A stretch of 6,980 bases of DNA. Source: an uncultured Oscillospiraceae bacterium (lineage in GTDB: Bacteria; Bacillota; Clostridia; Oscillospirales; Acutalibacteraceae). The position numbers and the translations under genes were made by a program. How positions within the stretch are numbered: the stretch's first letter is position 1; every line of letters starts with the position of its first letter. Positions 1 through 6,103 of the stretch are shown here, one piece after another. A model generated the notes under the pieces. That model was not told the origin of the DNA. It searched no databases and saw only the letters and a program-made list of their open reading frames with translations. The stretch is taken from the NCBI GenBank assembly GCA_900552985.1, contig USBP01000072.1:1-6980 (forward strand), in the 5' to 3' direction.

Positions 1-24
1 CGCGCTTTTTGGGAGGGGTTTTGT

Positions 25-1029
25 TTGGCGCGAATCAAGCTTTTTACGCTCAATGTCTGGTCCGGCTTTCGGTACAGGGGGCTCATCCGCCTGGAGGAAT
101 ACGAGCCTCCGGAAATACGGGAGCAGCGCTTTGAGGGCCTGTGCGCCGTTTTGCAGGAGGAGCAGCCGGATATTGTGTTCCTCAACGAGGCGAACCCGCT
201 GTTTGCCTATGGCGGCCGGCTGGCCAATCGGCTGGGCTATGTGCCGCTTGGCCACATGGGCGTGGCCGGAGTGCGCGCTGGGCGCCTCGGCTTCCCGCTG
301 AATTTGCGGGAGGGGGATCTCATCCTCGCCCGCCCCGCGCTCGCGCCCGCCTACCAGGGCCGTGTGCATCTGGGCGGGAAGGGCTGGTGCGGCAATGTGT
401 TCTCCTGCCACTTTGATAACCTGACGCAGGCGGTGCTGGCGCGCTGCACGCTGCTGGGCGGAGCGCCGCTCTATGCCTGTGTGACGCATTGGGTAGCAGG
501 GCCTGCCGTGACGCCGGAGAATGTGAAAAAATTGCCGGAGCTTGCGCGGGAGTGGGGCTTCCCTGCAAAACAGGCCGCGCAGGCGGAGGAGAAGCTGCGC
601 GCGTTGGAGCGCTGCAAGCTGGAAGAAGCGCGCCGGCTGTGCGATTGGCTGGAGAAAAATGTGCCTGCCGGAGCGCCGCTCATTGTGGCGGGCGATTTCA
701 ACGCGGAGGCGGCGTGGCCGGAGCTTATGCATCTTGCGAAGCGGGGCTTTACGCGCCTTGTGCCCCAGGGCAATGGGTTCGCCACCTGGGACCCTGCCCA
801 CAATACGAACCTGCAAGCTTATTACGCGCAGGAGGCGCGGCAGAAGCAGAAATCGCTTTATCACCAGCTCGACGCGGCGGACGAGCTCTTTGCGCGCGAT
901 ATCGATCATTTTTATGTGCGCAATCTCCAACCGGGCAGCGTATCGGATTGCCGCGTGTGCGCTACAACGCCCTGGAGGGGGCGCAGCATCTCCGACCACT
1001 TTGCGCTGACCGCCACAGTGGAGCTATAG
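25..1029 (+). CDS. Endonuclease/exonuclease/phosphatase (EEP) family hydrolase
   Basis: A 334-residue protein of the metal-dependent EEP fold (DNase I / exonuclease III / sphingomyelinase superfamily). The landmark motifs occur in the right order: LNVWSG with Asn10, FLNEAN with metal-ligand Glu55, VTHW with His155, AGDFNA (Asp224, Asn226), RDIDHF (Asp292, Asp294, His295) and SDHFAL (Ser323, Asp324, His325). Family knowledge says such enzymes cleave phosphodiester bonds using Mg2+; the substrate (nucleic acid, phospholipid or small molecule) cannot be read from sequence. No signal peptide is seen, so it is probably cytoplasmic. The TTG start at 25 is chosen because GGGAGGGG (11-18) sits six bases upstream, but the frame stays open to the window edge, so the true start could lie further left. 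It is followed 41 bases later by the amidohydrolase gene, suggesting co-transcription. A link between the two activities is not evident. Confidence 0.85.
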   Translation: MARIKLFTLNVWSGFRYRGLIRLEEYEPPEIREQRFEGLCAVLQEEQPDIVFLNEANPLFAYGGRLANRLGYVPLGHMGVAGVRAGRLGFPLNLREGDLILARPALAPAYQGRVHLGGKGWCGNVFSCHFDNLTQAVLARCTLLGGAPLYACVTHWVAGPAVTPENVKKLPELAREWGFPAKQAAQAEEKLRALERCKLEEARRLCDWLEKNVPAGAPLIVAGDFNAEAAWPELMHLAKRGFTRLVPQGNGFATWDPAHNTNLQAYYAQEARQKQKSLYHQLDAADELFARDIDHFYVRNLQPGSVSDCRVCATTPWRGRSISDHFALTATVEL

Positions 1030-1070
1030 AGCTTAGGCGCCTGCCCAAAACAAAAACGGAGGAAAGAGCG

Positions 1071-1949
1071 ATGCAATTTTTTAAGGTTGCCCTGCTGCAA
1101 ATGGTCTCCACCCCGGATCAGGCGGGGAATTGGGCGAAAGGAGCCGCCTATTGCCGCCGTGCAAAAGCAATGGGGGCCGATCTGGCGCTTTTCCCCGAGA
1201 TGTGGAATAACGGCTACTGCGTCACCCATGATATTGCGCAGCTGCGCCGGGATGCCGTCTCCCGGCAAAGTGAATTTGTGCAGGCTTTCGGCCGTTTGGC
1301 AAAAGAACTGGATATGGCGGTCGGGATCACCTTTTTAGAATCATACGACCCGCTGCCGCGAAACACCCTGTGTGTATTCGACCGGATGGGCCGCTGTGTT
1401 TTGACCTATGCGAAGGTCCACACCTGCGATTTTGACGTAGAACGCAGCCTTACCCCAGGCGATGATTTTTATGTGGCGGAGCTGGAGACGGCGGGCGGCC
1501 CCGTAAAAATCGGCGCGATGATCTGCTATGATCGGGAATTCCCGGAGAGCGCCAGAATTTTGATGCTCAAGGGCGCGGAGGTCATTCTGGTGCCCAACGC
1601 ATGCCCAATGGAGATCAACCGCCTTTCACAGCTCCGGGCGCGAGCGTTTGAAAACATGGTGGGCATTGCTACGGTGAACTATGCGTATGGGCAGCCGGAC
1701 TGCAACGGGCACTCCTCCGCGTTCGACGGGATTGCTTACCGCTCCGGCGAAAACGGCTCGCGGGATACCCTGGTGATCGAGGCTGGGGAGGCGGAGGGCA
1801 TCTATTTGGCTCCCTTCCCAATGGAGGAACTGCGCAGCTATCGTAAAAGCGAGGTACACGGCAACGCCTACCGCCACCCGCGCAAATACCAGATGCTTTT
1901 GTCTGAGGAACGGGAAGCGCCCTTTTTCCGGGCGGACTACCGGCCATGA
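1071..1949 (+). CDS. Carbon-nitrogen hydrolase (nitrilase superfamily amidase)
   Basis: A 292-residue nitrilase-superfamily enzyme, of normal length for single-domain members. The catalytic triad is visible: Glu43 in LFPEMWNNGY, Lys115 in TYAKVHTCDF and nucleophile Cys152 in MICYDREFPE. The family hydrolyses C-N bonds of amides or carbamoyl compounds through a thioester on the Cys. The CYDREFPE block resembles N-carbamoylputrescine amidase and omega-amidase-like branches, but substrate cannot be assigned. It should be a cytoplasmic homo-oligomer. The ATG at 1071 is preferred although the frame is open much further upstream (from 489), because that upstream part overlaps the EEP gene in another frame and reads as low-complexity Arg/Ala/Gly sequence. 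A clear GGAGGAAAG lies just upstream (1058-1066), and MQFFKVALLQM is a typical family N-terminus. It probably forms an operon with the preceding EEP gene. Its stop codon lies inside a perfect hairpin. Confidence 0.9.
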   Translation: MQFFKVALLQMVSTPDQAGNWAKGAAYCRRAKAMGADLALFPEMWNNGYCVTHDIAQLRRDAVSRQSEFVQAFGRLAKELDMAVGITFLESYDPLPRNTLCVFDRMGRCVLTYAKVHTCDFDVERSLTPGDDFYVAELETAGGPVKIGAMICYDREFPESARILMLKGAEVILVPNACPMEINRLSQLRARAFENMVGIATVNYAYGQPDCNGHSSAFDGIAYRSGENGSRDTLVIEAGEAEGIYLAPFPMEELRSYRKSEVHGNAYRHPRKYQMLLSEEREAPFFRADYRP

Positions 1950-2000
1950 GCATGGCCGGTGCACAGACGTCTTCAAAAAGCCCGACGGCGCCGCTTTTCT
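1939..2000 (+). terminator. Possible weak terminator region after the amidase gene
   Basis: Two inverted repeats are seen. ACCGGCCATG (1939-1948) and CATGGCCGGT (1951-1960) are perfect complements separated by two bases, with the TGA stop (1947-1949) spanning the stem and its tip. There is no T-run after it. Slightly downstream AAAAGC (1976-1981) pairs with GCTTTT (1993-1998) around an 11-base loop. Neither is a textbook intrinsic terminator, so the operon end is only suggested here. Confidence 0.3.
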
Positions 2001-2098
2001 GCTGCTGCCTGTGGATGCAGCGTTTAGAAATGGAAAAAGGTATCTATAATATACAAAACAGCACAACACCAAAAACATGAATTTATCTCAATCATGCA

Positions 2099-2127
2099 TG
2101 GAAAAATTTGTGCGTATCTGTTATAAT
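2099..2127 (+). promoter_or_regulatory. Extended -10 promoter for ppdK
   Basis: A perfect TATAAT at 2122-2127 is preceded by TG at 2119-2120, giving the extended -10 form TGnTATAAT. A 17-base spacer leads back to TGGAAA (2099-2104), a 4/6 match to the -35 consensus. Extended -10 sites tolerate a poor -35, so sigma-A transcription starting near 2133-2135 is plausible. This would give a leader of about 85 bases before ppdK. Confidence 0.7.
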
Positions 2128-2139
2128 GCAGGATGACGT

Positions 2140-2157
2140 AAAACGGCCCCGTTTTTT
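2140..2157 (+). promoter_or_regulatory. Hairpin with T-run in the ppdK 5' leader
   Basis: AAAACGG (2140-2146) and CCGTTTT (2149-2155) are complementary and end in a six-T run (2152-2157). The predicted transcript start is only about six bases upstream. Most of the T-run is part of the stem and the G+C core is three base pairs, so this is a poor attenuator. It may instead act as a 5' stabilising hairpin for a highly expressed mRNA. Function is inferred. Confidence 0.3.
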
Positions 2158-2218
2158 CAAGGGTTGAGCCGTAATCGTTGATGATTTCGCTGATATTAAA
2201 AATGGAGGATGATTTGGA

Positions 2219-4861
2219 ATGAGCCACAAGTACGTTTACCTGTTCTCTGAAGGCGACGAGAACATGCGTGAGCTCCTCGGCGGCAAGGGCGCGAACCTTG
2301 CGCAGATGACGAGGCTCGGCATGCCCGTCCCGCAGGGCTTCACCATTTCCACCGAGGCCTGCACCCGCTATTATGACGACGGCCGCAAGATCGCGCCGGA
2401 GATCGAGGCGGAGATTTATGAATACCTTGCCAAGATGGAGGAGATCAACGGCAAGAAGTTCGGCGACCCGAAGAACCCGTTGCTGGTTTCCGTGCGCAGC
2501 GGTGCGCGCGCTTCCATGCCCGGCATGATGGACACCATCCTGGACCTCGGCCTGAATGACGAGGTTGCCGCGGGCATGATCGCCGGCAACCCCGACCCGA
2601 AGTTTGAGCGCTTTGTTTACGACTCCTACCGCCGGTTCATCCAGATGTTCTCCGACGTCGTGATGGAGATCTCCAAAAAGACGTTTGAAGTGATCATCGA
2701 CGAAATCAAAGAGCGCAAGGGCGTTAAGAACGATATCGACCTTGACGTCAACGATATGAAGGAGCTCGTCGCCCGCTTCAAGGCTTACTATAAAGAGCAG
2801 AAGGGCACCGACTTCCCGACCGACCCGAAGGAGCAGATGATGGAGGCGGTCAAGGCTGTTTTCCGCTCCTGGGACAATCCGCGTGCGAACGTTTACCGCC
2901 GCATGAACGATATCCCCTACTCCTGGGGCACGGCTGTCAACGTACAGCCCATGGTTTTCGGCAACCTTAACGAGAATTCCGGCACCGGCGTTGCCTTCAC
3001 GCGCGACCCGGCCACCGGCGAGAAAGCTCTCTTTGGCGAATATCTGATCAACGCGCAGGGTGAGGACGTCGTCGCCGGCGTGCGTACCCCCAGCAAGATC
3101 GATCAGCTCAAGCAGGATATGCCCGAGGTTTATAACCAGTTCGCCACCATCGCGCAGAACCTCGAAAACCACTATAAAGATATGCAGGATATGGAGTTCA
3201 CCATCGAAAACGGCAAGCTCTACATGCTGCAGACGAGAAACGGCAAGCGCACCGCTACCGCCGCTCTGAAGATCGCTGTTGACCTTGTGGACGAGGGCAT
3301 GATCACAGAGCAAGAAGCGGTTCTCCGCGTTGACCCGAAGCAGCTCGACGCGCTGCTGCACCCGCAGTTTGACGCAAAGGCGCTTAAGGCTGCCGTGCCG
3401 GTGGGCACAGGCCTTGCGGCTTCCCCCGGAGCAGCCTGCGGCAAGGTCGTCTTCACGGCTGAGGACGCAAAAGAGTGGGCTGAGCGCGGCGAGAAGGTTG
3501 TGCTGGTTCGCCTGGAGACCTCCCCGGAGGATATCGAGGGTATGGCTGCTGCGCAGGGCATCCTGACGGTGCGCGGCGGTATGACCTCCCACGCGGCGGT
3601 TGTTGCGCGCGGCATGGGCACCTGCTGTGTTTCCGGCTGCGGCGAGATCACCATGCATGCGGAGGAGAAGTATTTCGAGCTCGGCGGCAAGCAGTATCAC
3701 GAGGGCGACTATATCTCCCTTGACGGCTCCACCGGCAAGATCTACGGCGAGGCTGTGCCGACGGCGGAAGCCACCATCTCCGGCGATTTCGACCGCTTCA
3801 TGAAGTGGGCGGACGCTGCCCGCACCCTGAAGGTCCGCACGAATGCGGATACGCCGCGCGACACCGCGCAGGCCGTGAAGTTCGGCGCGGAGGGCATCGG
3901 CCTTTGCCGCACGGAGCACATGTTCTTCGAGGGCGAGCGCATCAAGGCGATGCGTGAGATGATCGTCGCAAAGGATGCCGAAACCCGCAAGAAGGCTCTT
4001 GCCAAGATCCTGCCCTATCAGCAGGGTGACTTTGAAGAGATGTACCGCGTGCTGGAAGGCCGCCCGATGACGGTCCGCTTCCTTGACCCGCCGCTGCATG
4101 AGTTCCTTCCCACCAAGGAGGAGGATATTGCAGAAATCGCCGGCGAGCTGAACATCACGGTGGAAGAGCTGAAGGAGGTCATCGCCTCCCTGCATGAGTT
4201 CAACCCGATGATGGGCCATCGCGGCTGCCGCCTGGCCGTCACCTATCCGGAAATTGCCGAGATGCAGACGACTGCCGTCATCAACGCGGCGATTGCCGTC
4301 AACAAGGAGCATCCGGAGTATCACATTGAGCCCGAGATCATGATCCCGCTGGTCGGCGAGGTTAAAGAGCTCAAGTATGTCAAGAGCTTTGTTACCGCCA
4401 CGGCGGATAAGCTGATTGCGGATGCGGGCGTCGAGATGACTTATAAGGTCGGCACGATGATCGAGATTCCGCGCGCGGCGCTGACGGCGGATGAGATCGC
4501 GCAGGAGGCGGAATTCTTCTCCTTCGGCACGAACGATCTCACGCAGATGACCTTCGGCTTCAGCCGCGACGATGCAGGCAAGTTCCTGGATGCGTACTAT
4601 GATGCGAAGATCTATGAATCCGATCCGTTTGCCAAGCTCGATCAGACCGGCGTCGGCAAGCTGGTGAAGATGGCGGCGGAGCTGGGCCGCAAGACCCGCC
4701 CCGACATCAAGCTGGGCATCTGCGGCGAGCACGGCGGTGACCCGAGCTCCGTGGAGTTCTGCCACAACATTGGCCTGAACTATGTTTCCTGCTCCCCGTT
4801 CCGTGTGCCGATTGCCCGCCTTGCCGCGGCACAGGCTGCTATCAAGAACCCCCGCAAGTAA
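2219..4861 (+). CDS. ppdK: Pyruvate, phosphate dikinase
   Basis: An 880-residue, full-length PPDK (the Clostridium symbiosum enzyme is 874). It reversibly interconverts ATP + phosphate + pyruvate and AMP + diphosphate + phosphoenolpyruvate in the cytoplasm, and serves glycolysis or gluconeogenesis in anaerobes that use PPi. Domains in order: ATP-grasp nucleotide domain (about 15-345) with GGKGAN (Lys23), VSVRSGA (Arg93) and QTRNGKRT; swivelling phosphohistidine domain (about 395-510) with GGMTSHAAVVARG (His458, and Thr456, the equivalent of the regulatory threonine of plant PPDK); PEP/pyruvate TIM barrel (about 520-875) with GLCRTEHMFF (Arg564), RFLDPPLHE (Arg620), GTMIEIPRA (Glu749), SFGTNDLTQ (Asn772) and GICGEHGGDP (Cys835). 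The start is supported by GGAGGA (2204-2209) nine bases upstream and by the aligned N-terminus. It has its own promoter and a strong terminator, so it is probably monocistronic. Codon use is extremely biased: no TTA, CTA or TCA codon occurs in frame, suggesting high expression. Confidence 0.98.
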   Translation: MSHKYVYLFSEGDENMRELLGGKGANLAQMTRLGMPVPQGFTISTEACTRYYDDGRKIAPEIEAEIYEYLAKMEEINGKKFGDPKNPLLVSVRSGARASMPGMMDTILDLGLNDEVAAGMIAGNPDPKFERFVYDSYRRFIQMFSDVVMEISKKTFEVIIDEIKERKGVKNDIDLDVNDMKELVARFKAYYKEQKGTDFPTDPKEQMMEAVKAVFRSWDNPRANVYRRMNDIPYSWGTAVNVQPMVFGNLNENSGTGVAFTRDPATGEKALFGEYLINAQGEDVVAGVRTPSKIDQLKQDMPEVYNQFATIAQNLENHYKDMQDMEFTIENGKLYMLQTRNGKRTATAALKIAVDLVDEGMITEQEAVLRVDPKQLDALLHPQFDAKALKAAVPVGTGLAASPGAACGKVVFTAEDAKEWAERGEKVVLVRLETSPEDIEGMAAAQGILTVRGGMTSHAAVVARGMGTCCVSGCGEITMHAEEKYFELGGKQYHEGDYISLDGSTGKIYGEAVPTAEATISGDFDRFMKWADAARTLKVRTNADTPRDTAQAVKFGAEGIGLCRTEHMFFEGERIKAMREMIVAKDAETRKKALAKILPYQQGDFEEMYRVLEGRPMTVRFLDPPLHEFLPTKEEDIAEIAGELNITVEELKEVIASLHEFNPMMGHRGCRLAVTYPEIAEMQTTAVINAAIAVNKEHPEYHIEPEIMIPLVGEVKELKYVKSFVTATADKLIADAGVEMTYKVGTMIEIPRAALTADEIAQEAEFFSFGTNDLTQMTFGFSRDDAGKFLDAYYDAKIYESDPFAKLDQTGVGKLVKMAAELGRKTRPDIKLGICGEHGGDPSSVEFCHNIGLNYVSCSPFRVPIARLAAAQAAIKNPRK

Positions 4862-4979
4862 GAGTTCTGTCATTCACCATTGGATTTGATGAAGCGCAAA
4901 CCTTCTATAAATCCCATGGATACGGCATAAAACCGTCAAAATGGCATGATTTGACCGTGGAGGTTTATATCTAATCGCC

Positions 4980-5024
4980 AAAACCCCCGTACATTCCCAA
5001 TTGGGCAATGTGCGGGGGTTTTTT
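4980..5024 (+). terminator. Strong intrinsic terminator of ppdK
   Basis: An A-run (4980-4983) and CCCCCG (4984-4989) pair with CGGGGG (5013-5018) and the T-run (5019-5024). The stem continues with a T-G pair, ACATT (4991-4995) against AATGT (5007-5011), and CCC (4996-4998) against GGG (5003-5005), with one bulged C and an AATT loop. Six T residues follow the stem on the + strand. The A-run before the stem means it could also work on the opposite strand. It lies 118 bases after the ppdK stop codon. Confidence 0.92.
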
Positions 5025-5067
5025 GTTGTTATTTTGGGCTGTTTGTACAAATCTAAACGGGAACGCA

Positions 5068-5098
5068 AAAATGTATTCTGATTTCAAAAATACATTTT
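5068..5098. repeat. A+T-rich inverted repeat upstream of parB (operator-like)
   Basis: AAAATGTATT (5068-5077) and AATACATTTT (5089-5098) are perfect 10-base inverted repeats with an 11-base spacer. The half-sites are centred 21 bases apart, about two helical turns, which would suit a dimeric DNA-binding protein. The repeat lies about 80 bases before the parB start. A role as operator, ParB-binding site or recombinase arm site is inference; no T-run follows, so it is not a terminator. Confidence 0.6.
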
Positions 5099-5176
5099 GT
5101 CCATGCTCGCTGCTATTTTCACAGCAGCCAATTCCGTAATTTTGGACGAATTCAGCTTTCAGTAAAGGAGGCCATT

Positions 5177-6040
5177 ATGAGACGAGACGATCAAAGGCAA
5201 GCAGTAAAAAACATTCCCTTGGAACAGCTGAAGCCATTTAAGAATCATCCCTTTCAGGTACGAGACGATGAGGAATTTCGGCGTCTTGTTGAGAGCATTG
5301 AAATTCACGGTGTAATTCATCCAGCGGTGGCTCGCCAGATTGGTGAGGATTGTTATGAACTAATTTCTGGTCATCGACGCAAAGCGGCTTGTGAAGTATT
5401 GGGTTACTCTGAAATGCCTGTTTTAGTTCGGTCCATGACGGATGATGAGGCAGTTGTAAACATGGTAGATGCAAACCTTCAGCGTGAGACGATTCTCCCA
5501 AGTGAAAGAGCCTTTGCATACAAAATGAAGTTGGTAGCTATGAGCCATCAGGGGCGCAAAGGATTTACTTCCGCCCAACTTGGGCGGAAGTGTGTTGGAA
5601 AAGAATCCAGAGAGTTAATTGCTGAACAAGTCGGTCAAAGTCGCAACCAAATTTCTCGCTATATCCGTCTTACTGAATTGATACCAGAAATTCTTGAAAT
5701 GGTTGATAATCGAAAAATGGCATTGAATCCAGCAGTATCTATTTCCTACTTGGACAAGAAGCAACAGAAGCTACTATATAAGGTAATGGTAGCACTAAAA
5801 GCAACCCCATCTATTTCTCAGGCAAAAGCCATCCGAGAAAAGGCCAGTGAATCAGACTTTACAGAAGATTACTTGGTTTGTATCTTATCGGAAAAGAAAC
5901 CAAACCAGAGAGAGCCGATGATTGTTGAAGAAGAAGAAATCAAGCAGTATTTCCCCTCGCATTACAATAGTGAACAGATGCACAACACGATTTTACTGTT
6001 GATTAGAAATTGGAGTAAAAAGCGTGGCTACACACAATAA
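5177..6040 (+). CDS. ParB/RepB/Spo0J family partition protein
   Basis: A 287-residue ParB-type protein that should bind a centromere-like DNA site and work with the ParA ATPase encoded downstream to partition or maintain the element. The N-terminal ParB/Srx nuclease-like CTPase domain (about 12-105) shows IPLEQLKPFKNHPFQV, GVIHPAVAR (45-53), the CTP-binding ISGHRRKAA block (63-71, GHRR in place of the commoner GERR) and NLQRE (100-104). A helix-turn-helix follows at about 145-165 (LIAEQVGQSRNQISRYIRL). The C-terminal third is not strongly diagnostic and ends in a basic tail. The ATG at 5177 has an ideal AAAGGAGG (5164-5171) five bases upstream. Codons are far more A+T-rich than in ppdK. A perfect 25-base palindrome lies in the coding sequence for residues 131-139. 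Transcription ends at a strong terminator 27 bases after the stop, so parA needs its own promoter or read-through. Confidence 0.93.
   Translation: MRRDDQRQAVKNIPLEQLKPFKNHPFQVRDDEEFRRLVESIEIHGVIHPAVARQIGEDCYELISGHRRKAACEVLGYSEMPVLVRSMTDDEAVVNMVDANLQRETILPSERAFAYKMKLVAMSHQGRKGFTSAQLGRKCVGKESRELIAEQVGQSRNQISRYIRLTELIPEILEMVDNRKMALNPAVSISYLDKKQQKLLYKVMVALKATPSISQAKAIREKASESDFTEDYLVCILSEKKPNQREPMIVEEEEIKQYFPSHYNSEQMHNTILLLIRNWSKKRGYTQ
5567..5591. repeat. Perfect 25-base palindrome inside parB
   Basis: ACTTCCGCCCAA (5567-5578) and TTGGGCGGAAGT (5580-5591) are exact reverse complements around a single C. It is locally G+C-rich within an A+T-rich gene and sits between the CTPase domain and the helix-turn-helix coding regions. 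No T-run follows. It may be a protein-binding site such as a parS-like centromere site, or an RNA hairpin in the mRNA. It does not resemble the Bacillus parS consensus. Confidence 0.75.
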
Positions 6041-6066
6041 AAGGTTGTTATACCTTGTCACAACAG

Positions 6067-6103
6067 GGAGCAGAAAAATTTTCTGCTCCTTTTTTTATTT
6101 TTT
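6067..6103 (+). terminator. Intrinsic terminator after parB
   Basis: GGAGCAGAAAA (6067-6077) pairs perfectly with TTTTCTGCTCC (6079-6089). Seven T residues (6090-6096), an A and six more T residues (6098-6103) follow immediately. It lies 26 bases beyond the parB stop and separates parB from parA transcriptionally. Confidence 0.93.

Larger units (their letters stand above)
4862..5176. other. Intergenic region between ppdK and the parB-like gene
   Basis: No gene is supported in these 315 bases. They hold an imperfect inverted repeat, ACCGTCAAA (4932-4940) against TTTGACCGT (4950-4958) with one mismatch, then a GGAGG (4959-4963) that no start codon follows at useful distance. After that come the ppdK terminator (4980-5024), an A+T-rich inverted repeat (5068-5098) and GCTGCT/AGCAGC (5109-5114 / 5123-5128) around an 8-base loop. 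The last could be enclosed by TTTGTCCA (5096-5103) pairing with TGGACGAA (5143-5150), allowing one T-G pair. A TATAAA (4906-4911) lacks a convincing -35 partner. No clear promoter for parB was found. The change from G+C-rich to A+T-rich sequence falls in this stretch. Confidence 0.6.

Noticed and set aside
489..1070. Upstream extension of the amidase frame
   Set aside because: It overlaps the well-supported EEP gene in another frame, reads as Arg/Ala/Gly-rich sequence, and the ATG at 1071 has a proper ribosome site and family-like N-terminus.
1533..1544. 12-base palindrome CGGGAATTCCCG in the amidase gene
   Set aside because: It falls on codons for the conserved residues just after the catalytic Cys (Arg-Glu-Phe-Pro) and is short enough to arise by chance.
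2024..4873. Minus-strand open frame of 949 codons opposite ppdK
   Set aside because: It is in exact codon register with ppdK and stays open only because ppdK avoids TTA, CTA and TCA. The translation is rich in Leu, Ala, Arg, His and Asp without recognisable domains, and ppdK itself is unambiguous.
4959..4963. GGAGG ribosome-site-like motif before the ppdK terminator
   Set aside because: No start codon follows at suitable distance before the terminator stem.
5873..5903. TTGGTTT/AAACCAA inverted repeat near the 3' end of parB
   Set aside because: Seven-base arms with a 17-base loop in A+T-rich coding sequence are expected by chance.
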